Source: Rhynchospora pubera (Eukaryota; Streptophyta; Magnoliopsida; Poales; Cyperaceae). From it: DNA of 64,000 bases. Positions 48,348 through 60,400 of the stretch are shown in pieces. Below the pieces are notes generated by a model. That model did no database searches and was not told the origin of the DNA. It saw nothing but the letters and a program-made list of their open reading frames with translations. Each line of letters starts with the position of its first letter. Position 1 is the stretch's first letter. The translations under genes were made by a program, and so were the position numbers. The DNA lies in NCBI GenBank assembly GCA_028095005.1, contig CM051459.1, positions 128,629,657 to 128,693,656 of the forward strand, read 5' to 3'.

Positions 48348-51041
48348 ATGCATCCTTTCCTCAAAATTCTCCTTTTCATCTTAGTCATTCAAGTTTTTTC
48401 AGCACGTTGTTGTGTCGAGCATGAACGAGAAGCATTGCTAAAATTCAAGGCTGGTGTCAATGACTTGAGCAACCGTTTGATTTCATGGACGGGAGACGAA
48501 TGCTGCAACTGGGCTGGCATCACATGCAGCAACAAAACAGGTCATGTTATCATTCTTGACCTTCGAAATTCCTACTTTTACAACAGATTCAAGTATGGGG
48601 TAATGTATCCTGACTATGAATGGAATAACCACAGCTTAAGCGGTAAAATTAGCCCATCTTTGCAACATATAAGCGAGCTAAAATACTTAGATCTCAGCTA
48701 TAATAATTTTAGTGGAAACAACTTTCCCAATTTCATCAATGCATTTAGAAATCTGAACTATCTCAACTTGTCTTCGACGGGCTTGTCAGGGATAATACCT
48801 TCTAAGCTTGGTAACCTATCTAAGTTGCAATTTCTAGACCTCAGTTACATGCCTGTTATCAATATTTCAAACGTGTGGTTCTTGTCTCACCTAACTTCCT
48901 TAAAGTATCTTGACATGTCTGGAGTTAATTTCCAAGATTCGAAAAATTGGGCACAAGCATTGAATACACTACCCCTGCTCCAGAGTTTATATTTACGTGA
49001 CAACAACCTCACTACAATTCCATCATCCATTATTGGGCTGAACTTCTCCTCCCTTGAGACGCTTTCAATAATAGAAAACAAATTTAATAGTAGAATACCT
49101 AATTGGATTGGAAAACTAACTACACTAACAACGCTTGAACTTTTGTTCTGCTCTTTTGTTGGTCAAATTCCAAGTCAACTCAATAACCTGACTTCACTCA
49201 ACACGCTCATGCTGTTGGAGGACTATTTGGAAGGCCCAATGCCACCACTCCATAATCTTAAGAATTTGACTGAACTAATTATTTGGGGTGTTAGTATTAG
49301 GGAGGACATAAGAGTGGTTGTGAACAGATTGGCAAATGACACTTTGGACAAACTTGAAATTTTGTTGCTCCCAAATGCTAGTTTGATCGGAAATCTAATT
49401 GGGTGGATGAGTAAGATGCCTAATTTGATAGAACTTGATCTTAGTTACAATAACCTAAATGGCCTGTTGCCAATTGTAATTGGAAACTTAACACGCCTTG
49501 AGTATTTAGACCTCGATAAAAATAATTTCACCGGAGAAGTATCTGAAGCGCATCTTGCTGGTTTATCCAATCTAAAAGCGTTGTTCTTAGGTTCTAGTTA
49601 TCTCAACCTAACGATGAATATGAATTGGATTCCTCCGTTTCAACTAGACTATCTTTACTTGTCTAGTTGTAAATTAGGACCTTATTTTCCATTATGGCTC
49701 CAAAATCAATCTCACATGAGCGAGATAGATTTATCGAATACAGAAATTGTTGAGATTGTACCTCATTGGTTTTGGAAATTTCGATCTCTCTCGTATATAG
49801 ATCTTTCTTATAATCATATAAAAGGTACGCTACCTTTGAGTTTGGAACATTTAACAAATCTACATTTATTGTTTTTGCATAATAATTTGTTTGAAGGAGG
49901 AATTCCATGTCTTCCTCAATATGTTGAATTTGTTGATCTCTCCGATAATCTCTTTTCAGGAAATATTCCCCACGGTTTGCCTAATGCATTGATAGTTGTG
50001 AACTTGGCGCATAATAATCTCTCTGGTGTTGTTCCTAGTTCTATAGGCAATTTATATTTTCTCTGGGCGTTGCAACTTAATAATAATAGTTTGATTGGCG
50101 AACTTCCTTTACAGTTACAACTTTGCCAAAATTTGGTTGTCCTTGATATCGGAGAAAATAAATTCGAGGGTCAAATACCAAAATGGATGGGAGAAAACCT
50201 TAGGAACCTAACATTTCTTCGATTACGATCTAATTTATTTTCTGGTACCATCCCTATTCAATTGATCAAGCTACGATATCTTCAAGTTTTAGACCTTGCA
50301 AATAATAAAATTTCTGGGATGATACCTCAAAATATGGATTTTCTTTCGTCGATGGCTTTTCTGGATGACTATAACGATAATTTAGCACTCATCGACTTTT
50401 TGAGATTTAATGATCAATATTATTACAATGTAAGCGTTTCGGTAACAATGAAGGGTCGAGACCTTGTATTTACAACTACCCTATCCTTTTTGAAAAGTAT
50501 TGACATTTCAGGAAATCATTTAACGGGCATGATACCCAAAACCATAACTTCTCTTCATGGACTAATAAGTCTAAACTTGTCCAACAACCACCTTATAGGT
50601 CCGATACCATCTGAGATAGGTAAGATGTATTCCTTAGAATCACTTGACCTTCGCAATAATGAACTATCAGGAATGATTCCACAGAGTCTTACAAACTTGA
50701 ACTTTTTGGCAATACTAAATCTTTCTTATAACAATCTTTCTGGAAGAATACCAACTGGGAATCAATTGCAAACACTTGATGACTCATATATCTACGTGGA
50801 AAACAACTACTTATGTGGTCCACCAACGGAAAAAAGTTGCGACTCTACAAAAGTACAAAATTCTACTGGTAATGCTAGAAAAGTTGGTGAAGAATTAAGC
50901 AAAATTCTCTTATATTTGTTTATAATTTTTGGATTTGGATGTGGAATTTGGGTAGTTTTATGGATCCTTCTTTTCAAAATAACTTGGAGGTATATGTTTT
51001 TCCATATAGTAGATAGCTGGTTTGATAGTATCTATACATAA
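48348..51041 (+). CDS. LRR receptor-like protein (EIX2/Cf type), intact, single exon
   Basis: The encoded protein is 897 aa without introns. ATG 48348 is preferred because a signal peptide follows at once (MHPFLKILLFILVIQVFSA); an in-frame ATG at 48276 would bury it behind 24 polar residues. The mature N-terminus is an LRRNT_2 cap (CVEHEREALLKFKAGV, ECCNWAGITC). More than twenty extracellular plant-type LRRs follow (LxxLxxLxLSxNxLSGxIP). A non-LRR island (about NDQYYYNVSVSVTMKGRDLV) precedes the last four repeats, as in RLPs. One transmembrane helix (about 853-875) and a 22-residue tail without a kinase close the protein. Such RLPs detect microbial or apoplastic ligands at the plasma membrane and signal through SOBIR1-type partner kinases; the ligand is unknown. 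Confidence 0.93.
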   Translation: MHPFLKILLFILVIQVFSARCCVEHEREALLKFKAGVNDLSNRLISWTGDECCNWAGITCSNKTGHVIILDLRNSYFYNRFKYGVMYPDYEWNNHSLSGKISPSLQHISELKYLDLSYNNFSGNNFPNFINAFRNLNYLNLSSTGLSGIIPSKLGNLSKLQFLDLSYMPVINISNVWFLSHLTSLKYLDMSGVNFQDSKNWAQALNTLPLLQSLYLRDNNLTTIPSSIIGLNFSSLETLSIIENKFNSRIPNWIGKLTTLTTLELLFCSFVGQIPSQLNNLTSLNTLMLLEDYLEGPMPPLHNLKNLTELIIWGVSIREDIRVVVNRLANDTLDKLEILLLPNASLIGNLIGWMSKMPNLIELDLSYNNLNGLLPIVIGNLTRLEYLDLDKNNFTGEVSEAHLAGLSNLKALFLGSSYLNLTMNMNWIPPFQLDYLYLSSCKLGPYFPLWLQNQSHMSEIDLSNTEIVEIVPHWFWKFRSLSYIDLSYNHIKGTLPLSLEHLTNLHLLFLHNNLFEGGIPCLPQYVEFVDLSDNLFSGNIPHGLPNALIVVNLAHNNLSGVVPSSIGNLYFLWALQLNNNSLIGELPLQLQLCQNLVVLDIGENKFEGQIPKWMGENLRNLTFLRLRSNLFSGTIPIQLIKLRYLQVLDLANNKISGMIPQNMDFLSSMAFLDDYNDNLALIDFLRFNDQYYYNVSVSVTMKGRDLVFTTTLSFLKSIDISGNHLTGMIPKTITSLHGLISLNLSNNHLIGPIPSEIGKMYSLESLDLRNNELSGMIPQSLTNLNFLAILNLSYNNLSGRIPTGNQLQTLDDSYIYVENNYLCGPPTEKSCDSTKVQNSTGNARKVGEELSKILLYLFIIFGFGCGIWVVLWILLFKITWRYMFFHIVDSWFDSIYT

Positions 51042-51054
51042 ATGATGGTATATC

Positions 51055-51965
51055 TTTTTTTTTTGAATTGAAAAGCATGGGTCATGCCCAGTGCCTTTTG
51101 TATTGAAAATAAAAATTCAAATACAAGCAAAGCCAGCAGCTTGAACTAAAAAAATAAAAAGTAAAAAGTACCAGTAAGCCAGTAGCTTAAAAGAATAAAA
51201 CAAGAAAAAAAGAAAAGAAAAGAAAGAAAAAAGATTAAGGACAACTGGTCCTTCTTCTAGTGAACTTCAAAGATTCTCCATTCTTGTAATATTCTGTTAG
51301 CTACGACCAAAGCTGGGGAGATTACTTCTCTGAAAATTCTACAACACCTCTCTCTCCAAAGATAGTAGCAGGTGATTGCCAGCAACTGTTTGTGGGCCAT
51401 ATAGAGTTTTTTGGACAGCAATGCAACCTCAGTTGTCGAGAAAGAGATGAAAGGAACTGATGCAAGGTTGAATACCAGCTCCAAAGTAGTGGAAAAGAAA
51501 GGGCATGAGTTAGTGATATGAAAGGCTGATTCGCTGTCACTACAACAAAGACTGCATCTATTAACCAGATTGCATTCCTCTTTTTTGCAAATTATCAATT
51601 GTTGCCAGCTTGTTTCGAATGAGTAGCCAAAGAAAAGTTGTAACTTTAGGTGGGATTTTCAGCCTCCAAATGTGCCTAAGTTGTGAGGATATTTTAGGAA
51701 AAAGTTTAAGAAATTTGTAGAACGCAGCTGAAGTGAAGGAGCTATTCTTTAGGGAGCAGTGAAGTTGGTCAGGCTGTTGGGATTGTTGAGTTGTTTCAAT
51801 CGGGAGAAATGAGTTTATTGTTTGAAGAAGTGAGGCTAGTTGCTGACATGCAGAGGTTGACACTAGTAAAACAAGTCTGAATAGGCTGAAGATATTATGT
51901 AAGTTGGCAAGAAATGTTGCAACTAACAGCTGTTGGTCAATACAAAAACTGTGGAAGAGTAACAA
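51055..51965 (-). pseudogene. LINE remnant (RT zinc-binding domain), 5' truncated
   Basis: On the minus strand 51965-51561 reads IWRLKIPPKVTTFLWLLIRN and KLATIDNLQKRG, and after a frameshift near 51580 continues CNLVNRCSLCC, AFHITNSCPFF and LLAITCYYLWRERCCRIFRE. This is the zf-RVT region at the C-terminus of plant LINE polyproteins (WKLKVPPK...FLWLL...RCxLC...HLFxxCPF). A 10-base poly(T) on the + strand (51055-51064) is its poly(A) end. The insertion point is 13 bp after the stop codon of the receptor-like protein. No reverse-transcriptase core remains. Confidence 0.75.
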
Positions 51966-53819
51966 AGTAACGAGTGAAGAAATGATTTACAATAGATTTA
52001 CTAGGACATATACTTCAAGAAATTTTTCGACAAATATTTATTAGGAAATCTTGTGTGATGGTTTCGATCTGTACTATTATAAATTGTTAGAATATGATGC
52101 AGTAAAATGGTGCACATGGAATATATCACATGCATCATATGGACACAGACACAGGTTGTGCCAAAGAAGATTATGTCTTGAATAGATTGTGCCACAAAAT
52201 AATCATGAATCTTATGAATGTTAAGCTTGGCAACTAAAAGAATTTTATAAAATTGTTTGAAAATTTTTTGTTCGGAAAAAGATTCAGTCTTCGCTGACTT
52301 CTAAGTTTTCATTATATTTGTTGATTTTACTTTCTTTATTGAGAGAGATGAAAGGGAAAAAATTGACAGTGGTTTATGGAATATTGTTTTGATAACTATA
52401 AATATTTTTCTAATAGTTTGGCTTTGTTGTTGAAAAAATGCAAAATTAGATACGTATTATAAAATTAAATGATCAATTAATTTTATATAACTGCAAAAAA
52501 AAATAGAAACAAGAAACATATTATATCATTATTAAGAATTAGTTTGATTCAGAATTAGTTTGATCAGCTTTAAACTCCATGACAATATTAAATAAACACA
52601 ATTAATGAAAAATATTGGCCGAATTGCACTCGATATGATATCATTATTAAACTATTATTAAATTGTTGTGCACTACAGAAATTTAGGCCGAAGACATGTA
52701 ATTATTATCTAATTAATAAATTTATATTAAAAGCATACGTTCCATTTTTATGTGCAGATACATATTTATTAGCAACTGCTATCAATTTACTGAATGATTT
52801 GCATGCGAAGCATTTAATTTGTGTCACGTAATTTGATCTAAATAATAAAGCAAAGATTTGATTTATTCGGCTAATGTCAAAATTTTTTGGTCAAATTTTA
52901 TTATCGCATAAAGTACATCTCGTTAGTTATAAATGAAAAAAATATTCCAATTATCGAACTACAAGTTGAGAAAAAAGAAAGAAAAATATTATTTTATTTC
53001 ATCTCTTTCATTTTTATTCTCAACATATAATCCAAACAACATTCTTTTCTTCTCACTATTAGCTATAGGAGAAGGGGGAATAGCAAAGTTGGAAGAGTAA
53101 AAATCAATATAAAATTGGAAAAGAGAACTATATGGCAATATTAATTAAGTCTATTAGTCCGTCCAAAGTCTATTAATTATTTTATAATATTATTTATCAT
53201 ATTATCATAATATTATCATAATATTATAATATTGCAATATTAATTATTTTTATAATAATAATATTATTATTTTGTTTGTTATTATGATTATTAGTAATAA
53301 ATAATAATTCATATTTTCAATAATATTATTATTACTTATTAGTAATAAATAATAATAATTACTATATTTTAAAATATTAAATATTAAATATATGAAGCAA
53401 GAATAATAAATAAAAATTTAGTTGGAAAGAATAAAATAAATAATTATTTTATTCTTTTCTTCTATTTTTTTATTCTTAGCTCATTATCCAAATAACATTA
53501 TCATATATTTTTATAATATTAAGCAATAATAATTATTTTTTAATATCATTATACAAAAGTATTTTTATCAATTAGTTTATTATAATTAATCAACTACAAC
53601 AATAAAAAATTACAAATGAATGAACTACAAATAAATAGAAAAAGCAAATGATTCTTTTATTCATCATTTCCATTCTTCTTCTCAACTCACCATCCAAACA
53701 ATTTTTTTTTAGAATAACATTCTTCCTATTCTTTCCGGAATAAGAGAATTCTAATTTTTCTTATTCCCAAGCCATTCAAACAAGACCTCTCATATTTCTC
53801 TTTCCCTTTCTTTTGAACC
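51966..53819. other. Very AT-rich intergenic DNA
   Basis: Low-complexity TAATAT/ATAATA tracts dominate 53150-53580. CATCCAAACA and ATAATCCAAACAAC motifs near 53030 and 53690 hint at decayed MITEs. No gene is supported. Confidence 0.5.
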
Positions 53820-53827
53820 AAAACAGT

Positions 53828-54254
53828 GGCACCCGCATCCTCAGCAGTCAAAAAAAGGACTGCTCCAAGCAGTCCTTTTCATTTTTCTTAATTTTTGTCA
53901 ATTTTAAAACTCAAATGGAGAATCCAAACCGTTGATCTTGTTAAGTTTTATCGGCGATGCATTTTCATATAAGTTTTATAAAATTTGAAGTTGATTTGAT
54001 ACTTGATTAAGTGGTCAAGAAATGAACGAACCTGATTTGATTAATTCTAATACGTTCATAATTTGGTCACTTAATCAAGTATCAAATCAACTTTAAATTT
54101 TATAAAACTTATATGAAAATGCATCGCCGATAAAACTTAACAAGATCAACGATTTGGATTCTCCATTTGAATTTTCAAATTTAAAAAAATTAAAAAATAA
54201 TAAAAAGTACTGCTTGGAGCCGTCTTTTTTTTAACTGCTGAGGACGCTGGTGCC
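53828..54254. mobile_element. Foldback element, 427 bp, just upstream of SEC24
   Basis: The whole element is an inverted repeat with arms of about 190 bp. It starts GGCACCCGCATCCTCAGCAG and ends CTGCTGAGGACGCTGGTGCC, with inner matches such as ATCGGCGATGCATTTTCATA / TATGAAAATGCATCGCCGAT and TTGATACTTGATTAAGTG / CACTTAATCAAGTATCAA. The 8-bp flank AAAACAGT is duplicated (53820-53827, 54255-54262), or 9 bp if a shared C is counted, so hAT- or Mutator-type mobilisation is possible. It ends about 180 bp before the SEC24 coding start. Confidence 0.88.
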
Positions 54255-54345
54255 AAAACAGTGCAACTCAATCTACAGCGTACTCAACTACGAAGGGTAT
54301 CCTGGTCATAAAATTTCCTTTTGTTGGCATTGCATACGAATAACT

Positions 54346-54433
54346 TCTCTCTTCTCGATCCAATCTCTCTCCCTCCCCTTCTCTTCTCGATCCGATCTCT
54401 CTCTCCACCTCTCCGTTCTCGCATCTCTCCACC
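54346..54433 (+). promoter_or_regulatory. CT-rich 5' leader of SEC24
   Basis: A pyrimidine-rich stretch (TCTCTCTCCCTCCCC, GATCTCTCTCTCC) runs to the presumed start codon, typical of plant Y-patch/5' UTR sequence. There is no clear TATA box between it and the foldback element. Confidence 0.5.
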
Positions 54434-57400
54434 GTGGCGTCCGGTCAACCGCAGATCCCCGGTCCAGGCGGCGCGCCACCTCCACCCACTGCCACCTCAG
54501 GCCCGATCTCCCGCCCTGGTCCTGGTCCCGGTTCCGTGCCACGCGGTCCCTTCGGGAGCAATGGCCCCCCCATGGCTCCACCTAGTGGACCCCCTGGCGT
54601 TACGCCTTCTATGATCCGACCATCTCCTGCCCCATCGGGTCAGACTCCTTTGCCCGGGAGCCCTCCGTCTAATGCGCCATATGCCGTCCCTCCTCCCGGC
54701 CGACCTATGGGTGCTCCCGCTCCCTATATGGCGAACCCGAATCCGAATCCGAATCTAGTGTCTCAGCCACCGCAAGCGGGTCCTCCAGCAGCAGCAGCAC
54801 AGCCGAATCCTGTTATGGGTCTGGCAGCATCCCTGCAGAATTCTATGATTGGCACCCCTGCTTCTCAGTCCTTTGCTTCGAGACCGTTTCCTTCGACTGC
54901 TCAGAGGCCAGTCTCGGGTCCCTTCACTGGCAGTTTGAATCATAACCCATTGGGATCCAAGGGATCAGGGCCATTTCCTGGGCAACCTGCTTCGCAACCT
55001 TATCCTGGACTGCCGGCACTGGCATCACAGCCTGTCCGGGGACCCCCGCAGTCGTTTCCAGGTCAGATTGTGGGTCAGCCACCAATGGGTACCCCGCCAA
55101 TGGGGCAGCCGCCAATGGGCCAGCCACCCATGGGCCAGCCGCATATGGGGCAGTCACAAATGGGGCTAGGGCCTATGGGTCCACCATCTATGGCAGCCCC
55201 ATCAATGGGGCCTCCACCAATGGGTTCTGCTGCTGCACCATTTAGTGGTCCTGCATGGCAGGGTCAGCAAAGACAGGTGATTTCCATTCCAAAGTGAATT
55301 CTCTAATGCTTTACTTGGTGAACTACCCTATCAAACAATATCTAATCATTTGGGATGTGATGCGATATCCTTATCTGGAACTTTGTTATGCTTGTGAGAT
55401 TTGAAAGGCTTTAACATTTAGTTTTTTTTTTATTTTGGAAATATATAGGGAGGCATCCTCGCACCGGTTAGGATGGCGCCTGCTGGAATGGGGCAACAGT
55501 CGATGGTCTCAACGCCAGGTGCTGTGATGGGCTACTCGCCTCATGCAGGTGCTCAAGTCGGCACTCCATCAAAGATTGATCCAAATCAGATCCCTCGTCC
55601 CGTGCCTTCATCTAATTCATCACTGGTGTATTTCGAGACTCGTCAAGGAACCGTAGTCAGCCCACCCCCTGTATGTCTCAGATTTAGCTTAGCTAATTTT
55701 TTTTTAATGTGTTTCATGGGAACTTTGGTAATTATGACATTACCACATTTTCCAAATCTTTTATCTTCATAGCATCATTTACTGAGGTGCTGTTGCAGAT
55801 GATTATGTGATAGATTGTGGTATCTAAGTATCTTATTGAGAATTGTAGCCTTGACTAGCGGATGTTATTGGCATGATACCATTTTTGTTTTTAAAATTTT
55901 CCCCTCTTTAACCGCATCATAACGCTTGAGGTTGATCCACATCTGAACACCCTCTTTCAATAACTAAGCATGAATAGAAAGTAATTAAGTAGTTATGAAG
56001 CTAGCCCTTGTGCACCACTACCTGTATGAACATAAGATGTACCTAAATCAGTTATTATTATGATGGTTTCATACCAATACTGACATGCATCTCCATTGTG
56101 ACCATCAAATACATGCATGATCACTAAGAATCATAATTTTCTGATCATAGGCATATTAACTAAAACAACACCAACAAATCATATAGTCCCAAACTAGTTG
56201 GTGTAGGCCCGTTTGGCATATATTGCTTAAAAGTGCAGATATGATCTTTTCATAACCTTAATTTTGGTAATTGTTAATTGAGCTATAGTATTTATATAAA
56301 TGTGTCTTTTAAGAATCATACAGTTTAACTTGTGTTATTTGTTTGTTCTTGCCACCCTTCTTTTACTATCTCTGCTTGTATCATCAGCCTGCCACTAGTG
56401 AATTTATTGTCAGGGATACTGGCAATTGTAGCCCTCGTTTGATGAGATGCACAATGAATCAGGTATGTCCCCTTTCATCCATATCGAGATTTTCTTGCAT
56501 TGCCTACTTACATGCAGTAATGATGAATAAAACTTTGTAGATACCATGCAATGGGGAGATTTTGACACAATCATGCATGCCTTTGGCTTTAATGGTGCAA
56601 CCATTTGCGCTACCGCACCCATCAGAAGAGCCTATCCAGGTAAATGAGTATAAAATTTCCTTCCCTTCAGTTTTCTCTTCTAAAGTATGTGCTGCCAAAT
56701 TCTTCCTTCTTTGTTTGTAAATGTAGCTGGTAGACTTTGGTGAAATGGGGCCTGTCAGGTGCGTTAGGTGCAAAGCTTACATCAATCCTTTTATGAGATT
56801 TATTGATCAAGGCCGTCGGTTTGTTTGCAATCTATGTGGTGAGTAACAGAATTTAAATCTTTTGTCATAATATGTGCCTATCTATCAGTGCACTCAATAA
56901 ACTCTTATATTCTGTTAAAATATTTCAGGGTTTTGCAATGATACACCTAGAGACTACATATGCAACTTAGGACCCGACATGAGACGGCGTGATGCTGATG
57001 AAAGGCCTGAGTTGTGCAGAGGGACAGTTGAATTTGTAGCCACGAAAGAATTCATGGTTTGTTTGTATAGTTTATTTACTTTTTCTTACTCTTTATCTAT
57101 TATCTATTTCAGCCAGCTTATGATTTTTTCTTGAGATAGGTACGTGAGCCGATGCCAGCAGTGTATTTCTTCCTAGTAGATGTCTCGATGAATGCAGTAG
57201 GCACTGGTGCCGCTGCCGCTGCTTGCAGCGCAATTAGCCAGGCTATTCATGATATTCCTGTAAGCATATCATCTTCTCTTGGTGCTTAAGATATTATCTG
57301 ACCATATCTGGATCCATATCCAGATATTTATGGATAGGGATATTTGTTGGATATGGACATGGGTATTTTTTTCGAGCAGGTACATGTACAACTCTCAATT

Positions 57401-60400
57401 TGGATGCGAATTATATTAAAAAAAAAATTCAGGGTCATATTTTTACTCATGAACATTCGACCCATATTCGTTTAATGTCCACTTAGTATCTGTATCTGAA
57501 AAATGAAAAGCCGATACAAATACTGTTTGCCATTATCTATCTTTTTTGTTTGCTCTCCTACTGAAGTAGTGGCAAAGAAGATTATGTGTAAACTTAGCCA
57601 GGTCAAGGAAAAAAGAGTCAGTTAGATATTTTTTTTAAAGTAATTTTCCTAGTTGGATATGGTGTATGATATTCTATATTCTTTTTGCTCTCTAATTTGT
57701 AGGAAGGTCCTCGGACAATGGTGGGAATTGCAACTTTTGACTCCACTATTCATTTCTACAATCTTAAGCGTTCTCAACAGCAGGTGTGGTTTCTCCCTTG
57801 CTGTTTATTTACTCCTTCCTTCTCTTGAAGTTTTTTAGCTTTATGACGTTGATTAGAGCTTTTGATTGTCTGTAAAATAACTAAAGGATGAACACTAATG
57901 TTATTTTGCAGCCAGTTATGCTCATAGTACCTGATGTTGAAGATGTTTACACACCTCTACAAACTGATCTCATCGTTCCACTTGGCGAGGTTTGCATCTG
58001 TAGCAGCTCACTTTATCACTAGCATAATTGTTTTGCACTTAGAAATGTACTCAAGACTTATATGTGATCCTTTAAGAGTGATCTGATTTCTTTCCTTTGT
58101 TTAGTGTCGTGAGGCCTTGGAGCAGTTGTTAGAAAGTATTCCAAGCATGTACCAAACCAACAAAATTGCTGACTCTGCTTTTGGGGCTGCTATTAAGGTA
58201 CTTTTTGTCTGTATAATATTTGTTAGAATGCTTTGACTTTTTGTCTCCAACATGTTTTGTTTCTATTAAGATAGTTTGCAACACAACTTGTAAAGTAGTT
58301 TTAAATAGTTTAACGTGCTATTTGTTGAGTAAAAAGAAATTAATTTTTAAGTTATGATTTTTCTTTTTTTTTCCTCATGTATTAATTTTCAGGCAGGGTT
58401 CTTGGCTTTGAAGCCTACTGGTGGAAAGCTTCTTGTATTTCAATCTGGTTTGTTTCTGACAAACTAAATGCTCTGAAATATTCTATTTTACTTGCTAAAC
58501 CATTATTTTTTACGCTCTTGCTTCCTTGCAAAGATGCATTTACAAAGTAATAAATAACAAGGTTTTATTCTGCAGTGTTACCATCACTTGGAATCGGGTC
58601 TTTATCTTCAAGAGAAGCTGAAGGACGCACAAATGTATCTAATGCTGATAAGGTATAAGCAGTTAGCTTGTGTAATGAGTATACTTTATACATGCATATA
58701 TATTTCAATAAAACTTCCAACAGGGTTTTGGTTTCTAATGGAACTGGAAATTTGTTAGCTGTTATGATGCCTGCTAGAAAATAATTCAAACAATGCCAAA
58801 AGTTCAATAAAATAAGGCCAAACTTTGCTAGAACACACACATTTTAATAAACTAAATGCTTCCAGAAGACAATTTATAGCTATTCAAAGCTCTACATGTA
58901 GAGTTGAGCCATTAACAAATTTATAATTACTTCTGCAACAATATTAAGACATTTATAATGTAACATTTGAAAGCTCTACATGTAGAGTTGGATTCTTATT
59001 CTGAGTACTGGGATTTGATTTGTGTAATTACAACAACTGTATTCCTGGTTTCAGCTCAGCTGAATTATTGAGTAATTTTATATCATTTACATATCGAATC
59101 AGTGTCATTAGAATTGTTGAGGATGGATGCTTACCTCTGAAATGAAACTTGTAGCTGTATAATAATTTACTTCAGTTGATTTCAGATTCTTCCTTGTCTC
59201 CACAGCATCTGCTATTTCTCTCCCAACTCAAACAAAATTAAATTTACTAATAATTTGTTTTTACACAATTTGTAAGCATTAGTCCACATATCCGGTAAAA
59301 GACCCCAGCTTTCCCAGTGTCAATGTCTTCATAAATTCTCTTGCAATTTCAGTTTTCTTCATAGAAAGTACAGAGAATGGTTCATTGCTCTAATTGAATT
59401 TGGCTTGTTATTTAGATACACTCATGTGGAGCATTAAAGGGACTTAAAAAGAATTATTCCAGGATACACTTCATGGATCATTTTCTACCACATGAGTGTA
59501 TCTAAATAAAGACTTTAGACTTTATTTAGATACACTCATGTGGTAGAAAATGATCCATGAAGTGTATCCTGGAATAATTCTTTTTAAGTCCCTTTAATGC
59601 TCCACATGGCGAGTTATAACTTGTAACACATTCAATGTTACTGGCTTCAGGAACCTCATAAGTTACTCCAGCCGGCGGACAAGACTCTAAAAACAATGGC
59701 AGTGGAATTTGCAGAATATCAGGTGAGAAAAGAACAAAGAAGTCTGTCCTTCAGAAACAAAAAAAACATTGATTTGATTTATCATGGAAAAGAACTTATT
59801 TTCTTTTCAATCTACAGGTTTGTATAGATGTGTTCCTCATGACTCAAACCTATGTTGATATTGCTTCCATCTCTGTCGTGCCAAGTACTACTGGTGGCCA
59901 GGTAAGAAAAATACTTGATCTAAATTGCATACCTATTATGTAATTATTTTTCTTTTTTATAAAGAGCCTGCTTTTGGATAATGTGTTAATACTTGGAAAA
60001 TAGCATGTAAGGATGGGGCTAGATAGCAGCATTTGATTATTTGGACAGTTGCTTATGGAGGGATTTGTTTTTATTTTACAGATTTATTACTACTACCCTT
60101 TTTCGGCTGTTTCTGATCCTGCCAAGCTTTATAATGATCTCAGATGGAATCTCAGTAAGCCTCAAGGTTTTGAGGCTGTCATGCGTGTTAGATGCAGCCA
60201 GGTTAATTTTATATGTTCTTTGCTTGATTAATCAGGTTGAGATCATATGCTTAAACAAATAAGCTTTAGCAATGTGTAACCAGAATTTAAATGCCATTAC
60301 ATTGAGTCATGTACACTGTTCTAATGTATGTCAAGATTCTTAATACAATCAGGAGCTTGGTTTCTATGCTTGGTTTTTAAATGTCCTTATTCTGGTTAAC

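Noticed and set aside
53150..53580. Possible satellite or CRISPR-like repeat in the TAATAT tract
   Set aside because: No fixed period or spacer pattern; simple AT-rich low complexity.
54306..54581. Minus-strand open frame of 91 codons over the SEC24 leader and exon 1
   Set aside because: It is the antisense of GC-rich SEC24 exon 1; Arg-rich composition and position mark it as a shadow frame.
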